Shown: in pieces, positions 22,088 to 30,121 of the stretch
Layout: each line of letters begins with the position of its first letter
How positions within the stretch are numbered: position 1 is the first letter of the stretch
Assembly: GCF_004348995.1 (NCBI RefSeq)
Contig: NZ_SMKQ01000062.1
Span: 1-41,564 of the forward strand
Direction: 5' to 3'
DNA: 41,564 nucleotides
DNA from: Nonomuraea terrae
GTDB lineage: Bacteria > Actinomycetota > Actinomycetes > Streptosporangiales > Streptosporangiaceae
Notes under the pieces: model-generated
Databases searched by the model: none
The model's input: only the letters and a program-made list of their open reading frames with translations
Told to the model about the DNA's origin: nothing
Translations under genes and position numbers: made by a program

Positions 22088-22962
22088 TCGCGGAGCGCTT
22101 CGGCGAACCAGGTGAGCGCCGGCGTCAGGGGCTCCGGCCGCGGCCAGCCGTTGACGGTCGCGAGCAGCTCCATGTAACGGTCCCTGCGGGCGTCGCAGGC
22201 CGCCTCCAGCCGGGCGCGCAGGTCCGCTCCGGCGTACCGGGAGCAGACCCGCGCGACGACGGCGGCGGCCTCGGGCGCGGACGGGTCCACGCCCGCCTCC
22301 AGCGCCGGGCGGACCGCGTCGCGCACGAGCGCCGCGGCGTCGGGGCGCGGGAGGCCGCCCCCGGCGTGGTCGGCCGCGTACAGGCCGGCCATGCGCCGCA
22401 TCACCGCGCGGAATTCCGGGTCGCGGGCCAGCTCGGCCAGCTCCATCCACGCCTCGACCTGCTCCGGCTCGGGATCGTCCGGCAGGTGCGGGGTCATCGA
22501 GCCCCTGACCCCCGCGAACGGGCCGTCAGGGGTGAAGGCGGCGTCGAGGAAGTCGGCGATCAGGCGGTGACGTTCGTCCTCTGACAGGCCGGCGAGTTCG
22601 TGCATCAATTCCATCTCCTCAGGGGTGGACCCGCGCCGGGCCACCGCCGTCAGCACCGCCTGCCGCCGCCGCAACGTGCGGATCTGCGCCCGCAGCGCCT
22701 CCGCGTGCGCGGCGGCGACCTGGGCGAGGGGAACTTCCCGGTTCACGACCCTGCGGATCGTGGCCAGATCGAGCCCCAGGTCGCGCAGCGTGCGCACGAG
22801 GTCGAGACGGGCGGCGGCGTCGGGGCCGTAACGGCGGTAACCGGCCGGGCTGCGGTCGGCCGGCGGCACGATCCCCTCGTCGGAGTAGAACCGGATGGTC
22901 TTGACCGTCAGCCCGGTGCGCCGGGCCAGGTCGCCGATCGAGTAGAGCGTGTCCGCGTCCAT
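22069..22962 (-). CDS. MerR-family transcriptional regulator
   Basis: A 297-residue regulator. Residues about 7-75 are the MerR winged helix (YSIGDLARRTGLTVKTIRFY, GYRRYGPDAAARL). A coiled-coil dimerisation helix follows (AHAEALRAQIRTLRRRQAVL). The long C-terminal helical domain is of the kind that senses small molecules in TipA-like or related actinomycete MerR proteins, but its family is not clear. The ATG at 22962 has GGTGGGG upstream. The palindrome at 22977-22995 is probably its own operator. No obvious target gene is adjacent apart from remnants. Confidence 0.85.
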   Translation of the reverse strand: MDADTLYSIGDLARRTGLTVKTIRFYSDEGIVPPADRSPAGYRRYGPDAAARLDLVRTLRDLGLDLATIRRVVNREVPLAQVAAAHAEALRAQIRTLRRRQAVLTAVARRGSTPEEMELMHELAGLSEDERHRLIADFLDAAFTPDGPFAGVRGSMTPHLPDDPEPEQVEAWMELAELARDPEFRAVMRRMAGLYAADHAGGGLPRPDAAALVRDAVRPALEAGVDPSAPEAAAVVARVCSRYAGADLRARLEAACDARRDRYMELLATVNGWPRPEPLTPALTWFAEALRDQAVSQ

Positions 22963-22976
22963 GACCCCACCTTCGC

Positions 22977-22995
22977 GTCTCCCCTTACTGGAGAC
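22977..22995 (-). promoter_or_regulatory. MerR-type operator/promoter
   Basis: GTCTCC and GGAGAC form a perfect inverted repeat with seven bases between. On the minus strand it follows a TTGAGT (22999-22994), and a weak GAAGGT -10 comes after a 19-base spacer. Palindromes lying in an over-long spacer are the hallmark of MerR-regulated promoters, here most likely autoregulatory. Confidence 0.6.
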
Positions 22996-23010
22996 TCAAG
23001 CCAACCAGAT

Positions 23011-23208
23011 TCAGCCGCGCCACTCGTCGGCCAGAAGCGACCAGACCTCCACGTCGACGCGGCCGCCGCGCGGGTAGACCTGGCGCAGGACGCCCTCACG
23101 GCTCATGCCGAGGCGCCGTGCGACGTTGAGGCTGCGGACGTTGCCGGCGACCGCCTGCCACTCGACACGCTGGATGCCGCGCGTCCGCACCGCCCAGTCG
23201 ACGATCCG
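23011..23208 (-). pseudogene. C-terminal fragment of a GNAT acetyltransferase
   Basis: The minus frame from about 23208 reads RIVDWAVRTRGIQRVEW, then AVAGNVRSLNVARRLGMSRE, GVLRQVYP and DVEVWSLLADEWRG, ending at TGA 23013-23011. This is the acetyl-CoA-binding second half of a RimJ/RimL-like GNAT (AxxNxxSxxVAxRLGMxxEGVLR). The N-terminal half is missing. It abuts the TetR tail, which reads away from it. Confidence 0.75.
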
Positions 23209-23216
23209 GCCGACCC

Positions 23217-23372
23217 GAAGCCGATCCGGTACGGCTCGCGCGGACCGTGCTGTCGTTCACGCACGGCCTGGTCGTGCAGGCGCTCTTCGACCCGGAACGG
23301 TTCCCGCCCGAGCACCAGATCCGCCTCGCCGACGAGTTCCTCACGGGGCTTCGCCTCGCGGAAAACCGGTAG
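23217..23372 (+). pseudogene. C-terminal fragment of a TetR-family regulator
   Basis: A 51-codon frame reads ADPVRLARTVLSFTHGLVVQ, then ALFDPERFPPEHQIRLADEF and LTGLRLAENR before a TAG at 23370-23372. This is the last part of a TetR C-terminal ligand domain. The HTH and most of the ligand domain are gone. With the GNAT fragment it forms a second pair of opposed tails joined at about 23209-23216. Confidence 0.6.
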
Positions 23373-23382
23373 ACGGCGTTGC

Positions 23383-23388
23383 TAGCGT
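23383..23388 (+). promoter_or_regulatory. -10 box for a leaderless PhyH-like mRNA
   Basis: TAGCGT lies seven bases before the ATG at 23396, and no ribosome-binding site is present between. This spacing matches leaderless starts elsewhere in the window. The -35 is not clear. Confidence 0.45.
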
Positions 23389-23395
23389 GCCAGAC

Positions 23396-24121
23396 ATGAA
23401 CGTTGTCGATGTCGATCAGTTCGTTACGGACGGGTTCGCCAAGGTCGAAGGGGTGGTGCCGCGCGAGGTCGGCGACGCCGCGAGGGCGCTGCTGTGGCAG
23501 CGGATCGGCCTGTCGCCCGACGACCCCTCCGGGTGGACGCAGCCGGTGGTGTGGACCGCCGACCTGACCGGCGAGGGCCCGTTCGGGGAGTTCATGAGGA
23601 GCCCCCGGCTGCGCGCGGCGCTGGACGCGATCGCCGGGCCGAGCCGGTGGATCCCGCGCGGCGCCGCGGGGAACATCCCGGTCCGGTTCCCCCGGGTGCC
23701 GCCGGCCGAAGACCGCGGCTGGCACATCGACGCCAACACCGAGCGGCCCGACGGAGGCTGGGGAGTGAGCGGCCGTCCCGGCACGTTCCTGCTGCTGATC
23801 ATCTTCTCCGATGTCGGCCCCGACGACGCGCCGACCCGGGTGCGCGTCGGGTCCCACCGCGACGTGGCCGGGGTGCTGGACGAGAAGGCGATCGACCCGA
23901 TGGAGGCCGGGCCGCTCGTGGACGACGCCAGCCGGGGGCGTCCCCTGGCGTTCGCGACCGGACGGCCGGGCGACGCTTACGTGCTGCACCCGTTCACCGT
24001 GCACGCCGCGCAGGAGCACCTCGGCACCGAGCCGCGGTTCATGGCGCAGATGCCCGTCCCGCTGACCGAGCGGTTGTCGCCGGGAGCCGGCACGCCGCTG
24101 GCCCGGGCCATCGGCTGGTGA
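23396..24121 (+). CDS. phytanoyl-CoA dioxygenase (PhyH)-like protein
   Basis: A 241-residue Fe(II)/2-oxoglutarate-type dioxygenase fold. VDQFVTDGFAKVEGVVP is the typical PhyH opening. GWHIDANT holds the H-x-D of the metal triad, and HPFTVHAAQEH the distal His. RVRVGSHRDVAGVL is the conserved GSH-containing loop. The usual 2-oxoglutarate Arg may be in PRFMAQ. Family members hydroxylate lipids or secondary metabolites, and this one's substrate is unknown. A leaderless start is favoured. It follows the TetR remnant by 23 bases, so the two may once have been an operon. Confidence 0.8.
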   Translation: MNVVDVDQFVTDGFAKVEGVVPREVGDAARALLWQRIGLSPDDPSGWTQPVVWTADLTGEGPFGEFMRSPRLRAALDAIAGPSRWIPRGAAGNIPVRFPRVPPAEDRGWHIDANTERPDGGWGVSGRPGTFLLLIIFSDVGPDDAPTRVRVGSHRDVAGVLDEKAIDPMEAGPLVDDASRGRPLAFATGRPGDAYVLHPFTVHAAQEHLGTEPRFMAQMPVPLTERLSPGAGTPLARAIGW

Positions 24122-24309
24122 AACCCTGGTGACGGCTCAAAAGTCCGTCAACCGCGGGGCCGGGGCGGCGACGGTGCGCCGGCGGACCGCCTGAAACGCG
24201 GGCCCACGTGCGGTTTGGCCGCGCTTTGCCGTGTGGCCGGCCCCCGGCCGGCGGGCCTGAACGGATTCTCCTGGGGCATGGCACCCGCGAGGGGGATCGA
24301 GGGGATCGC

Positions 24310-25599
24310 ATGGAGACCGACAGGAGTGAAGCGCACGACGCCGACGTGGCCCTGCAGCACGCCCGCGTGCTGAGCCAGGCGATGATCGCGATCCACAGCA
24401 CACCGTCGCTCACGGAAGGGATGCGGCGGCTGTGCAGCATCCTCACGTGCACGCTGGCCGACTGGTGCGCGATCGACGCGCTGGGCGGCGACGGGCATCC
24501 GTACCATCTGGCCGTGGCCCACCGCGACCCCGGGAGAGTGCCGGACGGCGGGTTCACCGAGCCGCTGCCGCGGTTGTCCGACGAGACCCCCGGGCCGGTG
24601 GCGCGGGCCATGCGCGGCTCGGACGCGCTGCTGCTCACGGAGCTGCCGCCCGCGCGGGAGTCGGGCCTGGAGCTGTTCGGGCAGCTGGACGGGAAGATCG
24701 CGATGGTCGTCCCGCTGCGCGTGCGGTGGAGGATGCTCGGGGCACTGACCCTGGCCCGCGAGGATCCCGCCCAGACCTTCACCCCCGCGGATCAGAACCT
24801 GATCAAGGAGATCGCGCGCGGCGTCTCGCTCGCCCTCGACCACGCCCGCCTGTACGACAAGGTGCGGCACATCGCCGAGCGCATGCAACGCTCCCTCCTG
24901 CCCGACCTGCCGCAGATCGACCGCCTGCGGCTGGCCGCCCGCTACCACCCGGCGCACGAGGCGGCGGAGGTCGGCGGCGACTGGTACGACGCCTTCCTGC
25001 TGCCGAAGGGCGACCTGGCCGTCGTCATCGGCGACGTCGCCGGCCACGACCTGTCGGCCGCGGTCATCATGAGCCAGCTGCGCAACATGATGCGCGCGCT
25101 GGCCTACGACCGTCAGGAGCCGCCGGGGGAGATCCTCAGCCGGCTCGACCTGGTCAACGACGCCCTCTACGGCCAGCGGGTGGCGACGTGCCTGTACGGC
25201 CTGATCAGGGCGCCGATCGGCGGGCCGTGGGCGTTCGACCACTCCAGCGCCGGCCACATGCCGCCGCTCCTGGTCACCCGGGAGGGCGAGGCCCGCTACC
25301 TGGAGGACGGCTCCGGCGTGCTGCTCGGCATGGACGTCACCACACCCCGCCCCGAGGCCCGCGACCCGCTGCCGCCGCGGTCCACGCTGCTGCTCTACAC
25401 CGACGGGCTCGTCGAACGCCCCGGCGAGGACATCGGCCGCGGCATGGACCGGCTCCGCCTTCAGGCCGTGACGCTCGCCAAGGCGCCCGTGGAACAGTTC
25501 TGCGACGAGCTGCTGGCCGCGCGGGGCGAGTCCGACGACGACATCGCCCTGCTCGCCCTGCGCGTACCGGACGCCGGCCCTAGCCGAACAGCGCGTTGA
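24310..25599 (+). CDS. GAF-domain SpoIIE/PP2C-type protein phosphatase
   Basis: A 429-residue soluble signalling protein. Residues about 20-190 form a GAF sensor. Residues about 195-425 are an RsbU/SpoIIE PP2C phosphatase: AERMQRSLLPDLP, VGGDWYDAFLLP (first metal Asp), IGDVAGHDLSAAVIMSQLR, FDHSSAGHMPPLL, STLLLYTDGLVERP and DDDIALLALR (last metal Asp). All catalytic Asp are present. Such phosphatases dephosphorylate STAS anti-sigma antagonists. The start ATG 24310 has AGGGG upstream. The frame is open to 24208 but the upstream residues are proline/glycine-rich. Its end overlaps the binding-protein gene by 20 bases, tail to tail. Confidence 0.88.
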   Translation: METDRSEAHDADVALQHARVLSQAMIAIHSTPSLTEGMRRLCSILTCTLADWCAIDALGGDGHPYHLAVAHRDPGRVPDGGFTEPLPRLSDETPGPVARAMRGSDALLLTELPPARESGLELFGQLDGKIAMVVPLRVRWRMLGALTLAREDPAQTFTPADQNLIKEIARGVSLALDHARLYDKVRHIAERMQRSLLPDLPQIDRLRLAARYHPAHEAAEVGGDWYDAFLLPKGDLAVVIGDVAGHDLSAAVIMSQLRNMMRALAYDRQEPPGEILSRLDLVNDALYGQRVATCLYGLIRAPIGGPWAFDHSSAGHMPPLLVTREGEARYLEDGSGVLLGMDVTTPRPEARDPLPPRSTLLLYTDGLVERPGEDIGRGMDRLRLQAVTLAKAPVEQFCDELLAARGESDDDIALLALRVPDAGPSRTAR

Positions 25600-26914
25600 T
25601 CTTCGTGTTGGCCGGGTCGAGGGCGTTGACGTCGCTCTTGAACGACAGGATCGAGTCCATCGTCTCGGTCATGATGGCCGTGATGTCGGCCCAGTGGTCG
25701 GAGATGGGCGCCAGATGCGTGGTGCCGTCCTTCACGTGCATGGTGAACGGCTTGACGTCGATCCCGGCGTCGGCGAACGCCTTCTCGGCCTCCGCCGTGG
25801 CGCTCTTGATCGCGGGGAAGACGACGGCCTGCTTGGCCACGATGTCCTGCTGGCAGGCCGGCGAGGCGAGGAACTTCACCCACGCCCAGGCCGCGTCAGG
25901 GTTGTCCGTCCCGGCCGAGATGTTGTCGGCCAGCCCGTTGAACAGGCTCGCGCGCTTGCCCGTGGGACCGATCGGCGTCGGGGCGAGGGCCGACTTGACG
26001 CCCTTGAGCGCCCAGTAGGTCTTCGTGTTCCAGCTGCCCTCGGTGACCATCGCGTACTTGCCCGCCCCGTAGGTGTCGATCTGGCCGACGCCGGAGGAGA
26101 TGATGTCCATGCTCGGCACGTAGCCCTTGTCGATGAGCGAGGTGAGCCACGTGACGGTCTCTTTGAACTTGGGGTCGGCGTAGTTGAACCGGCTGGGCCA
26201 CGGGTTCTGGTCGGCGTACTGCCAGCCGTTGCTCATCGTGTACATGCTCCACTCGGTCTGCCCGAAGCCCGCGCCGCTGGTGTTCAGGCCGAGGCCGTAG
26301 GTGGCCACGTGGTTCTTGTCGAAGCCGGGCTCGTCGCCGCGCTTGCCGTTCTGGTCCACGGTCAGGCGGGCGATGACCTTCTCGTACGTGCCGCCGTCCT
26401 GCGGGTTCCAGGTCAGCTCGGACATCTCCTCCGGCTTGATGCCGGCTTCCTTCAGCTTGTCGGTGTTGTAGATGACGGCCACGGTGTCGAAGTCCTTCGG
26501 CAGGCCGTACCGCTGGCCGTCCTTGGTCACCCACAGGTCCGCCAGGCCGTCCTGGTACATCGACAGGTCGACCTTGTCGCGCGTCACCAGGTCGGTGATG
26601 GGCAGCAGCTGGCCCTGGGAGGCGAGGTCCGGATACCGCGACAGGTGGCTGGTGAACACGTCGGGCGCGGTGCCGGAGACGAACGCGGTCGTCAGCGTGT
26701 TCCAGTAGTCGTCCCATCCGTACTGGGTGATCTTGACCGTGTACTGGGGGTTCGCCTTGTGGAAGGCGTCGGCGCACGCCTGGTACTGCGGTTGCTGGGC
26801 GGCGTCCCAGAGCCAGTAGTCGATCGTGGCGGGGCCGGAGCCGCCTTCCGGACCGGCGCCGCAGCCGCTCAGGAGCAACGTGGCCACGCCGGCGATGATG
26901 AGAGAACGCTTCAC
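25580..26914 (-). CDS. sugar ABC transporter substrate-binding lipoprotein
   Basis: A 444-residue family 1 extracellular solute-binding protein. The signal ends in the lipobox LLLSGC, so it is anchored to the outer face of the membrane by a lipid on C18. IDYWLWDAAQQPQYQACADAF is the usual opening, and YGLPKDFDTVAVIYNTDKL the hinge region common to oligosaccharide binders. WVKFLASPACQQDIV is the conserved late helix. GTG at 26914 with GGAAGG upstream. Last gene of the leftward ROK-permease operon (34-base gap). Context with GH36 indicates alpha-galactosides such as melibiose or raffinose as ligands, which is inference. Confidence 0.88.
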   Translation of the reverse strand: MKRSLIIAGVATLLLSGCGAGPEGGSGPATIDYWLWDAAQQPQYQACADAFHKANPQYTVKITQYGWDDYWNTLTTAFVSGTAPDVFTSHLSRYPDLASQGQLLPITDLVTRDKVDLSMYQDGLADLWVTKDGQRYGLPKDFDTVAVIYNTDKLKEAGIKPEEMSELTWNPQDGGTYEKVIARLTVDQNGKRGDEPGFDKNHVATYGLGLNTSGAGFGQTEWSMYTMSNGWQYADQNPWPSRFNYADPKFKETVTWLTSLIDKGYVPSMDIISSGVGQIDTYGAGKYAMVTEGSWNTKTYWALKGVKSALAPTPIGPTGKRASLFNGLADNISAGTDNPDAAWAWVKFLASPACQQDIVAKQAVVFPAIKSATAEAEKAFADAGIDVKPFTMHVKDGTTHLAPISDHWADITAIMTETMDSILSFKSDVNALDPANTKINALFG

Positions 26915-26948
26915 GACTTCGAACCTTCCGTGGGTGGGGGGACGGCGT

Positions 26949-27827
26949 TCACTTGACGCCGGTGTAGCCGATGGAGTCGATGACCCGGCGGCCGAGCAGG
27001 GCGAACAGCACGATCATCGGCAACGCGGCGAAGAGCGTCGCGGCCATCAGCCCGGCCCAGTCGGGGGAGCCCTGCGGGGTCTGGGAGCGGAAGATGCCGA
27101 GCGCGACCGTGAGCACCCGGACGTTCTCCGCCTTGCCCACCAGCAGGGGCCAGAAGTAGTCGTTCCAGCTGGTGATGTAGACGAGGATGGCGAGCGTGCT
27201 GATCGGCCCCTTGCTCATCGGCAGGATGATGCGGAAGAACGTCCGCACGTGCCCGGCGCCGTCGAGACGGGCGGCCTCCTCCACGCTCGCGTTGATCCCG
27301 AGGAAGAACTGCCGCAGGAAGAACACCGCGAACGGCGTCATGAGCAGGTGCGGCAGGATGATGCCGAGGTAGGTGTTGAGCAGCCCCAGATCCTTGATCA
27401 GCACGAAGTTGGGCAGCGTGGTGAAGATCGGCGGCACCATCAGGGCGGTGACGAAGATCGTGAAGACGGCCTCACGGCCGGGCCAGCGCAGCCGGGCGAA
27501 GGCGTAGGCGGCCATCGAGCTGAAGAACACCTGCCCGGCCGTGACCGTGGTCGCGACCACGATGGAGTTGCGCAGGTAGAGCCAGAAGTCGACGGTGCCG
27601 GTCGACCCGCCCTCCGCCACCGCCTCCGCGGTGCTCGACAGGCCCAGCACCCGGCGGTACGCGCCGAGCGTGAAGTCCACGGGCAACAGGTCGCCCGCGC
27701 CCGCGGCCAGCGAGCGGGTGCTGGAGAACGACGTGCGCAACATCCAGTAGAAGGGGAACAACGTGGCCACCATGACCAGCACGAGAACGGCCCAGCCGGC
27801 GACCCGGCCCCAGCGGATGGAGGCCAT
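26949..27827 (-). CDS. carbohydrate ABC transporter permease (MalG/CUT1 type)
   Basis: A 292-residue inner-membrane permease with six predicted helices. The EAA loop that docks the ATPase reads EEAARLDGAGHVRTFFRIILP. VITSWNDYFWPL-like wording (ITSWNDYFWPLLV) is typical of MalG relatives. The ATG at 27827 overlaps the stop of the first permease by one base (TGATG). The frame is open further upstream but that belongs to the other permease gene's antiphase. It forms the channel together with the adjacent MalF-type protein. Confidence 0.9.
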   Translation of the reverse strand: MASIRWGRVAGWAVLVLVMVATLFPFYWMLRTSFSSTRSLAAGAGDLLPVDFTLGAYRRVLGLSSTAEAVAEGGSTGTVDFWLYLRNSIVVATTVTAGQVFFSSMAAYAFARLRWPGREAVFTIFVTALMVPPIFTTLPNFVLIKDLGLLNTYLGIILPHLLMTPFAVFFLRQFFLGINASVEEAARLDGAGHVRTFFRIILPMSKGPISTLAILVYITSWNDYFWPLLVGKAENVRVLTVALGIFRSQTPQGSPDWAGLMAATLFAALPMIVLFALLGRRVIDSIGYTGVK

Positions 27828-28774
27828 CACGCTCCCTTCAGATCCGACTCGCCCGCCCGGGACAGGCGGAGCTGCAGGTAGGCGATCCCGGCCAGCAGCA
27901 CGAACAGCACGGACGACAGCGCGGCGGCGTAACCGAAGTTGAACCGGTTGAACGCCATGTCGTAGATGTAGAAGTAGATGACCCGGGTGGCGTTGATGGG
28001 GCCGCCTCCCGTGGTGACGGCGACGGTGTCGAAGACCTGGAACGACCCGATGACGCTCAGCACCATGACCAGCGCCATGACCGGCCGCAGCAGAGGCAGC
28101 GTGACCCGCCAGAACGTCCGCCACTCCGAGGCCCCGTCGATCGCGGCGGCCTCGTAGACGCTCGGCGGGATCATCAGCAGGCCGGCGAAGATGAGCAGCG
28201 CGGTGTACCCCATGTGCCGCCAGGTGTTGATCATGGCGATGGTGGCGATGCCCAGGTCGGCGCCGAAGAACGCCACCCGGTCGAAGCCCAGCCACTCGAT
28301 CACCTGGTTGACCACGCCGAGCTGGAAGTCGAGCATCCAGAACCACACCAGGGCCACGACCACGTTCGCCACCAGGTAGGGCAGCAGCACGATCCCGCGC
28401 ACCACCATCGACCTGGTCAGCCGGTGCAGCAGGACGGCCAGCACCATCGAGATCACGGTCTGCGTGCCGATGTTGAGCACCACGTACTCGGCGGTGACCT
28501 TCAGCGCGTTCCAGAACAGATGGTCACCGAACAGTTGCCGGTAGTTCTCCAGCCCGATGAAACGGGGTGGGGTGAGAACGTTGTACTTGGTCAGGCTCAG
28601 GTACGCGCCGCGGATGGCGGGCCACACGTAGAAGACCGCGAAGCCGATCGCCGCAGGGAGGACGAACACGATCGCGATGGGCAGGTCGCCCAGCCGTCGT
28701 CGGCGCGGAGGGGCTTTGTCGGGCACTGTCCCGGCCGTGGGACGCGGTGCGGCGCGGACGGTATCACTGGTCAT
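27827..28774 (-). CDS. carbohydrate ABC transporter permease (MalF/CUT1 type)
   Basis: A 315-residue permease with a cytoplasmic Pro/Arg-rich N-terminus and six helices. The EAA loop is YEAAAIDGASEWRTFWRVTLP. FVLPAAIGFAVFYVWPAIRGAYLSL is the normal first-helix region, and FQVFDTVAVTTGGGP the conserved late block. ATG at 28774 with GAGGTCAG just before it. It follows the ROK gene by 29 bases, so transcription from the ROK promoter should cover it. Confidence 0.9.
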   Translation of the reverse strand: MTSDTVRAAPRPTAGTVPDKAPPRRRRLGDLPIAIVFVLPAAIGFAVFYVWPAIRGAYLSLTKYNVLTPPRFIGLENYRQLFGDHLFWNALKVTAEYVVLNIGTQTVISMVLAVLLHRLTRSMVVRGIVLLPYLVANVVVALVWFWMLDFQLGVVNQVIEWLGFDRVAFFGADLGIATIAMINTWRHMGYTALLIFAGLLMIPPSVYEAAAIDGASEWRTFWRVTLPLLRPVMALVMVLSVIGSFQVFDTVAVTTGGGPINATRVIYFYIYDMAFNRFNFGYAAALSSVLFVLLAGIAYLQLRLSRAGESDLKGA

Positions 28775-28803
28775 CTGACCTCCTCGTGCCCGCCGGCGAT
28801 TGA

Positions 28804-29964
28804 TCAGCGGTGCAGCAGCAGATGCTGGAGAGCGGTGACGGCCGCTCCCCTCGCCCACTCGTTGAAGGCGAAGGGCTTGACGGCCACCCGTACGGGAGTG
28901 GTCGTCCAGTGGGTGTGGCGGATGAGCGCGGCCTGGAAAGCCTCCGCGCACACCTGGTACATGTGGACTGTCTCGCCGGACAGGATCACCAGCTCGGGGC
29001 CGGTGATGTTGGCGACGGTGGCCACCACCTGGCCGAGGGCGGCGCCCGCGTCGTCGAACACCCGGCGGGCGACGGGGTGGCCGCCGGCCGCCATGGCGAG
29101 GCAGTCGTCGAAGGTGAGATCGGGCAGGTCGAGCGCCGAGGCGATCGAGCGGCGGATGGCGGGGGAGCTGGCGTAGGCGCGGGCGCACCCCCGGTGCCCT
29201 CGTTCGCACAGGGGGCCGTGGTCGTCGATCTGCAGATGGCCGACCAGTCCGGTCCCGCCGGACTGCCCGGTGACCAGCCGGTCGCCGACGACCAGCCCGC
29301 AGCCGATGCCCGCGCCGACCGTGACCAGGGCGAACGACGAGTGTCCGACGCCCTCTCCGAACCACTGTTGTGCCGCGGTCAGCGCCCGCACGTCGTTGTC
29401 CAGCACCGTGGGCACGGACACGGCCTCCTCGACCAGCTTGGCCAGCGGCAACTGGCTCCAGCCGAGGAACGGCGAGGTGTGCACGACGGGATCGCTCGGC
29501 GAGGCGGTCCCGGCGAGGCTGATGCCCACGGCCGACAGCGGACTGCCGGGCACGGTCAGCTCGCCCACCACGTCGGCGATCTGGCCGCACACGTGGTCGA
29601 TCTCGTGACCGGCCAGCGGTCTGGCGACCTCCTTCTGGATGGTGGCCCTCAGGTCGGTGCGTACGGCGAAGAGCTCGTCCTCGGTGAGCTTGATCCCGAC
29701 GAACGCCATGCGGGAGGCGTCCACCTGCAGGGGCTGCGACGGCCGCCCGACGGTAGCCGGGCCCTCACCCGCCGCCTCCAGCAGATAGCCCGCCTCGATG
29801 AACGGTTTGGTGACCTTGGTCAGCGCGGACGGCGACAGGGCCAGCCGCCGCGCCACCTCGGCCCTGGACAGCGGCCCGTGCACGAGCAGCTCGACGAACA
29901 CCGATCGCATGGCGTCGGTCAGCCGCACAGGGTCCGATGCGCTCTGTGAGAACACGGGGCCCAT
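28804..29964 (-). CDS. ROK-family transcriptional regulator
   Basis: A 386-residue regulator of the NagC/XylR type. Residues about 15-75 are a winged HTH (VELLVHGPLSRAEVARRLAL, SPSALTKVTKPFIEAGYL). The ROK sugar-binding domain has the ATP-site-like VTVGAGIGCGLVV and GGTGLVGHLQID. The zinc motif, normally CxCGxxGCxE, reads LCERGHRGCARAY, keeping only two of the three cysteines. It heads the operon encoding the transporter and is divergent from the GH36 gene. It is therefore the likely repressor of both, released by a galactoside or its product. ATG at 29964. Confidence 0.88.
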   Translation of the reverse strand: MGPVFSQSASDPVRLTDAMRSVFVELLVHGPLSRAEVARRLALSPSALTKVTKPFIEAGYLLEAAGEGPATVGRPSQPLQVDASRMAFVGIKLTEDELFAVRTDLRATIQKEVARPLAGHEIDHVCGQIADVVGELTVPGSPLSAVGISLAGTASPSDPVVHTSPFLGWSQLPLAKLVEEAVSVPTVLDNDVRALTAAQQWFGEGVGHSSFALVTVGAGIGCGLVVGDRLVTGQSGGTGLVGHLQIDDHGPLCERGHRGCARAYASSPAIRRSIASALDLPDLTFDDCLAMAAGGHPVARRVFDDAGAALGQVVATVANITGPELVILSGETVHMYQVCAEAFQAALIRHTHWTTTPVRVAVKPFAFNEWARGAAVTALQHLLLHR

Positions 29965-30121
29965 GGTTCGCCCGATTTATTCTTCCTGTCAAGTAAAGAA
30001 GTGGTCTCAATCACTCCACGCCGGAGATCTCCCACTAGATCGGGATGGGTTCATTGACCGCGTGCACTAATCGGGTTTAGTCTCCAGCGGCCTGATCGAT
30101 CCAGCATCTCGGGGGACGCCG
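29965..30121. promoter_or_regulatory. divergent control region of the alpha-galactoside locus
   Basis: For the GH36 gene, TTGACC (30054-30059) and TAGTCT (30078-30083) are 18 bases apart. Near-identical direct repeats CACTAGATCGGG (30033-30044) and CACTAATCGGG (30065-30075) flank the -35 box at 32-base spacing, so they are good operator candidates. On the other side, TTCTT (29980-29984) and AAGAA (29996-30000) are inverted around a minus-strand TTGACA (29992-29987), a possible -35 for the ROK operon, though its -10 is unclear. Confidence 0.5.
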
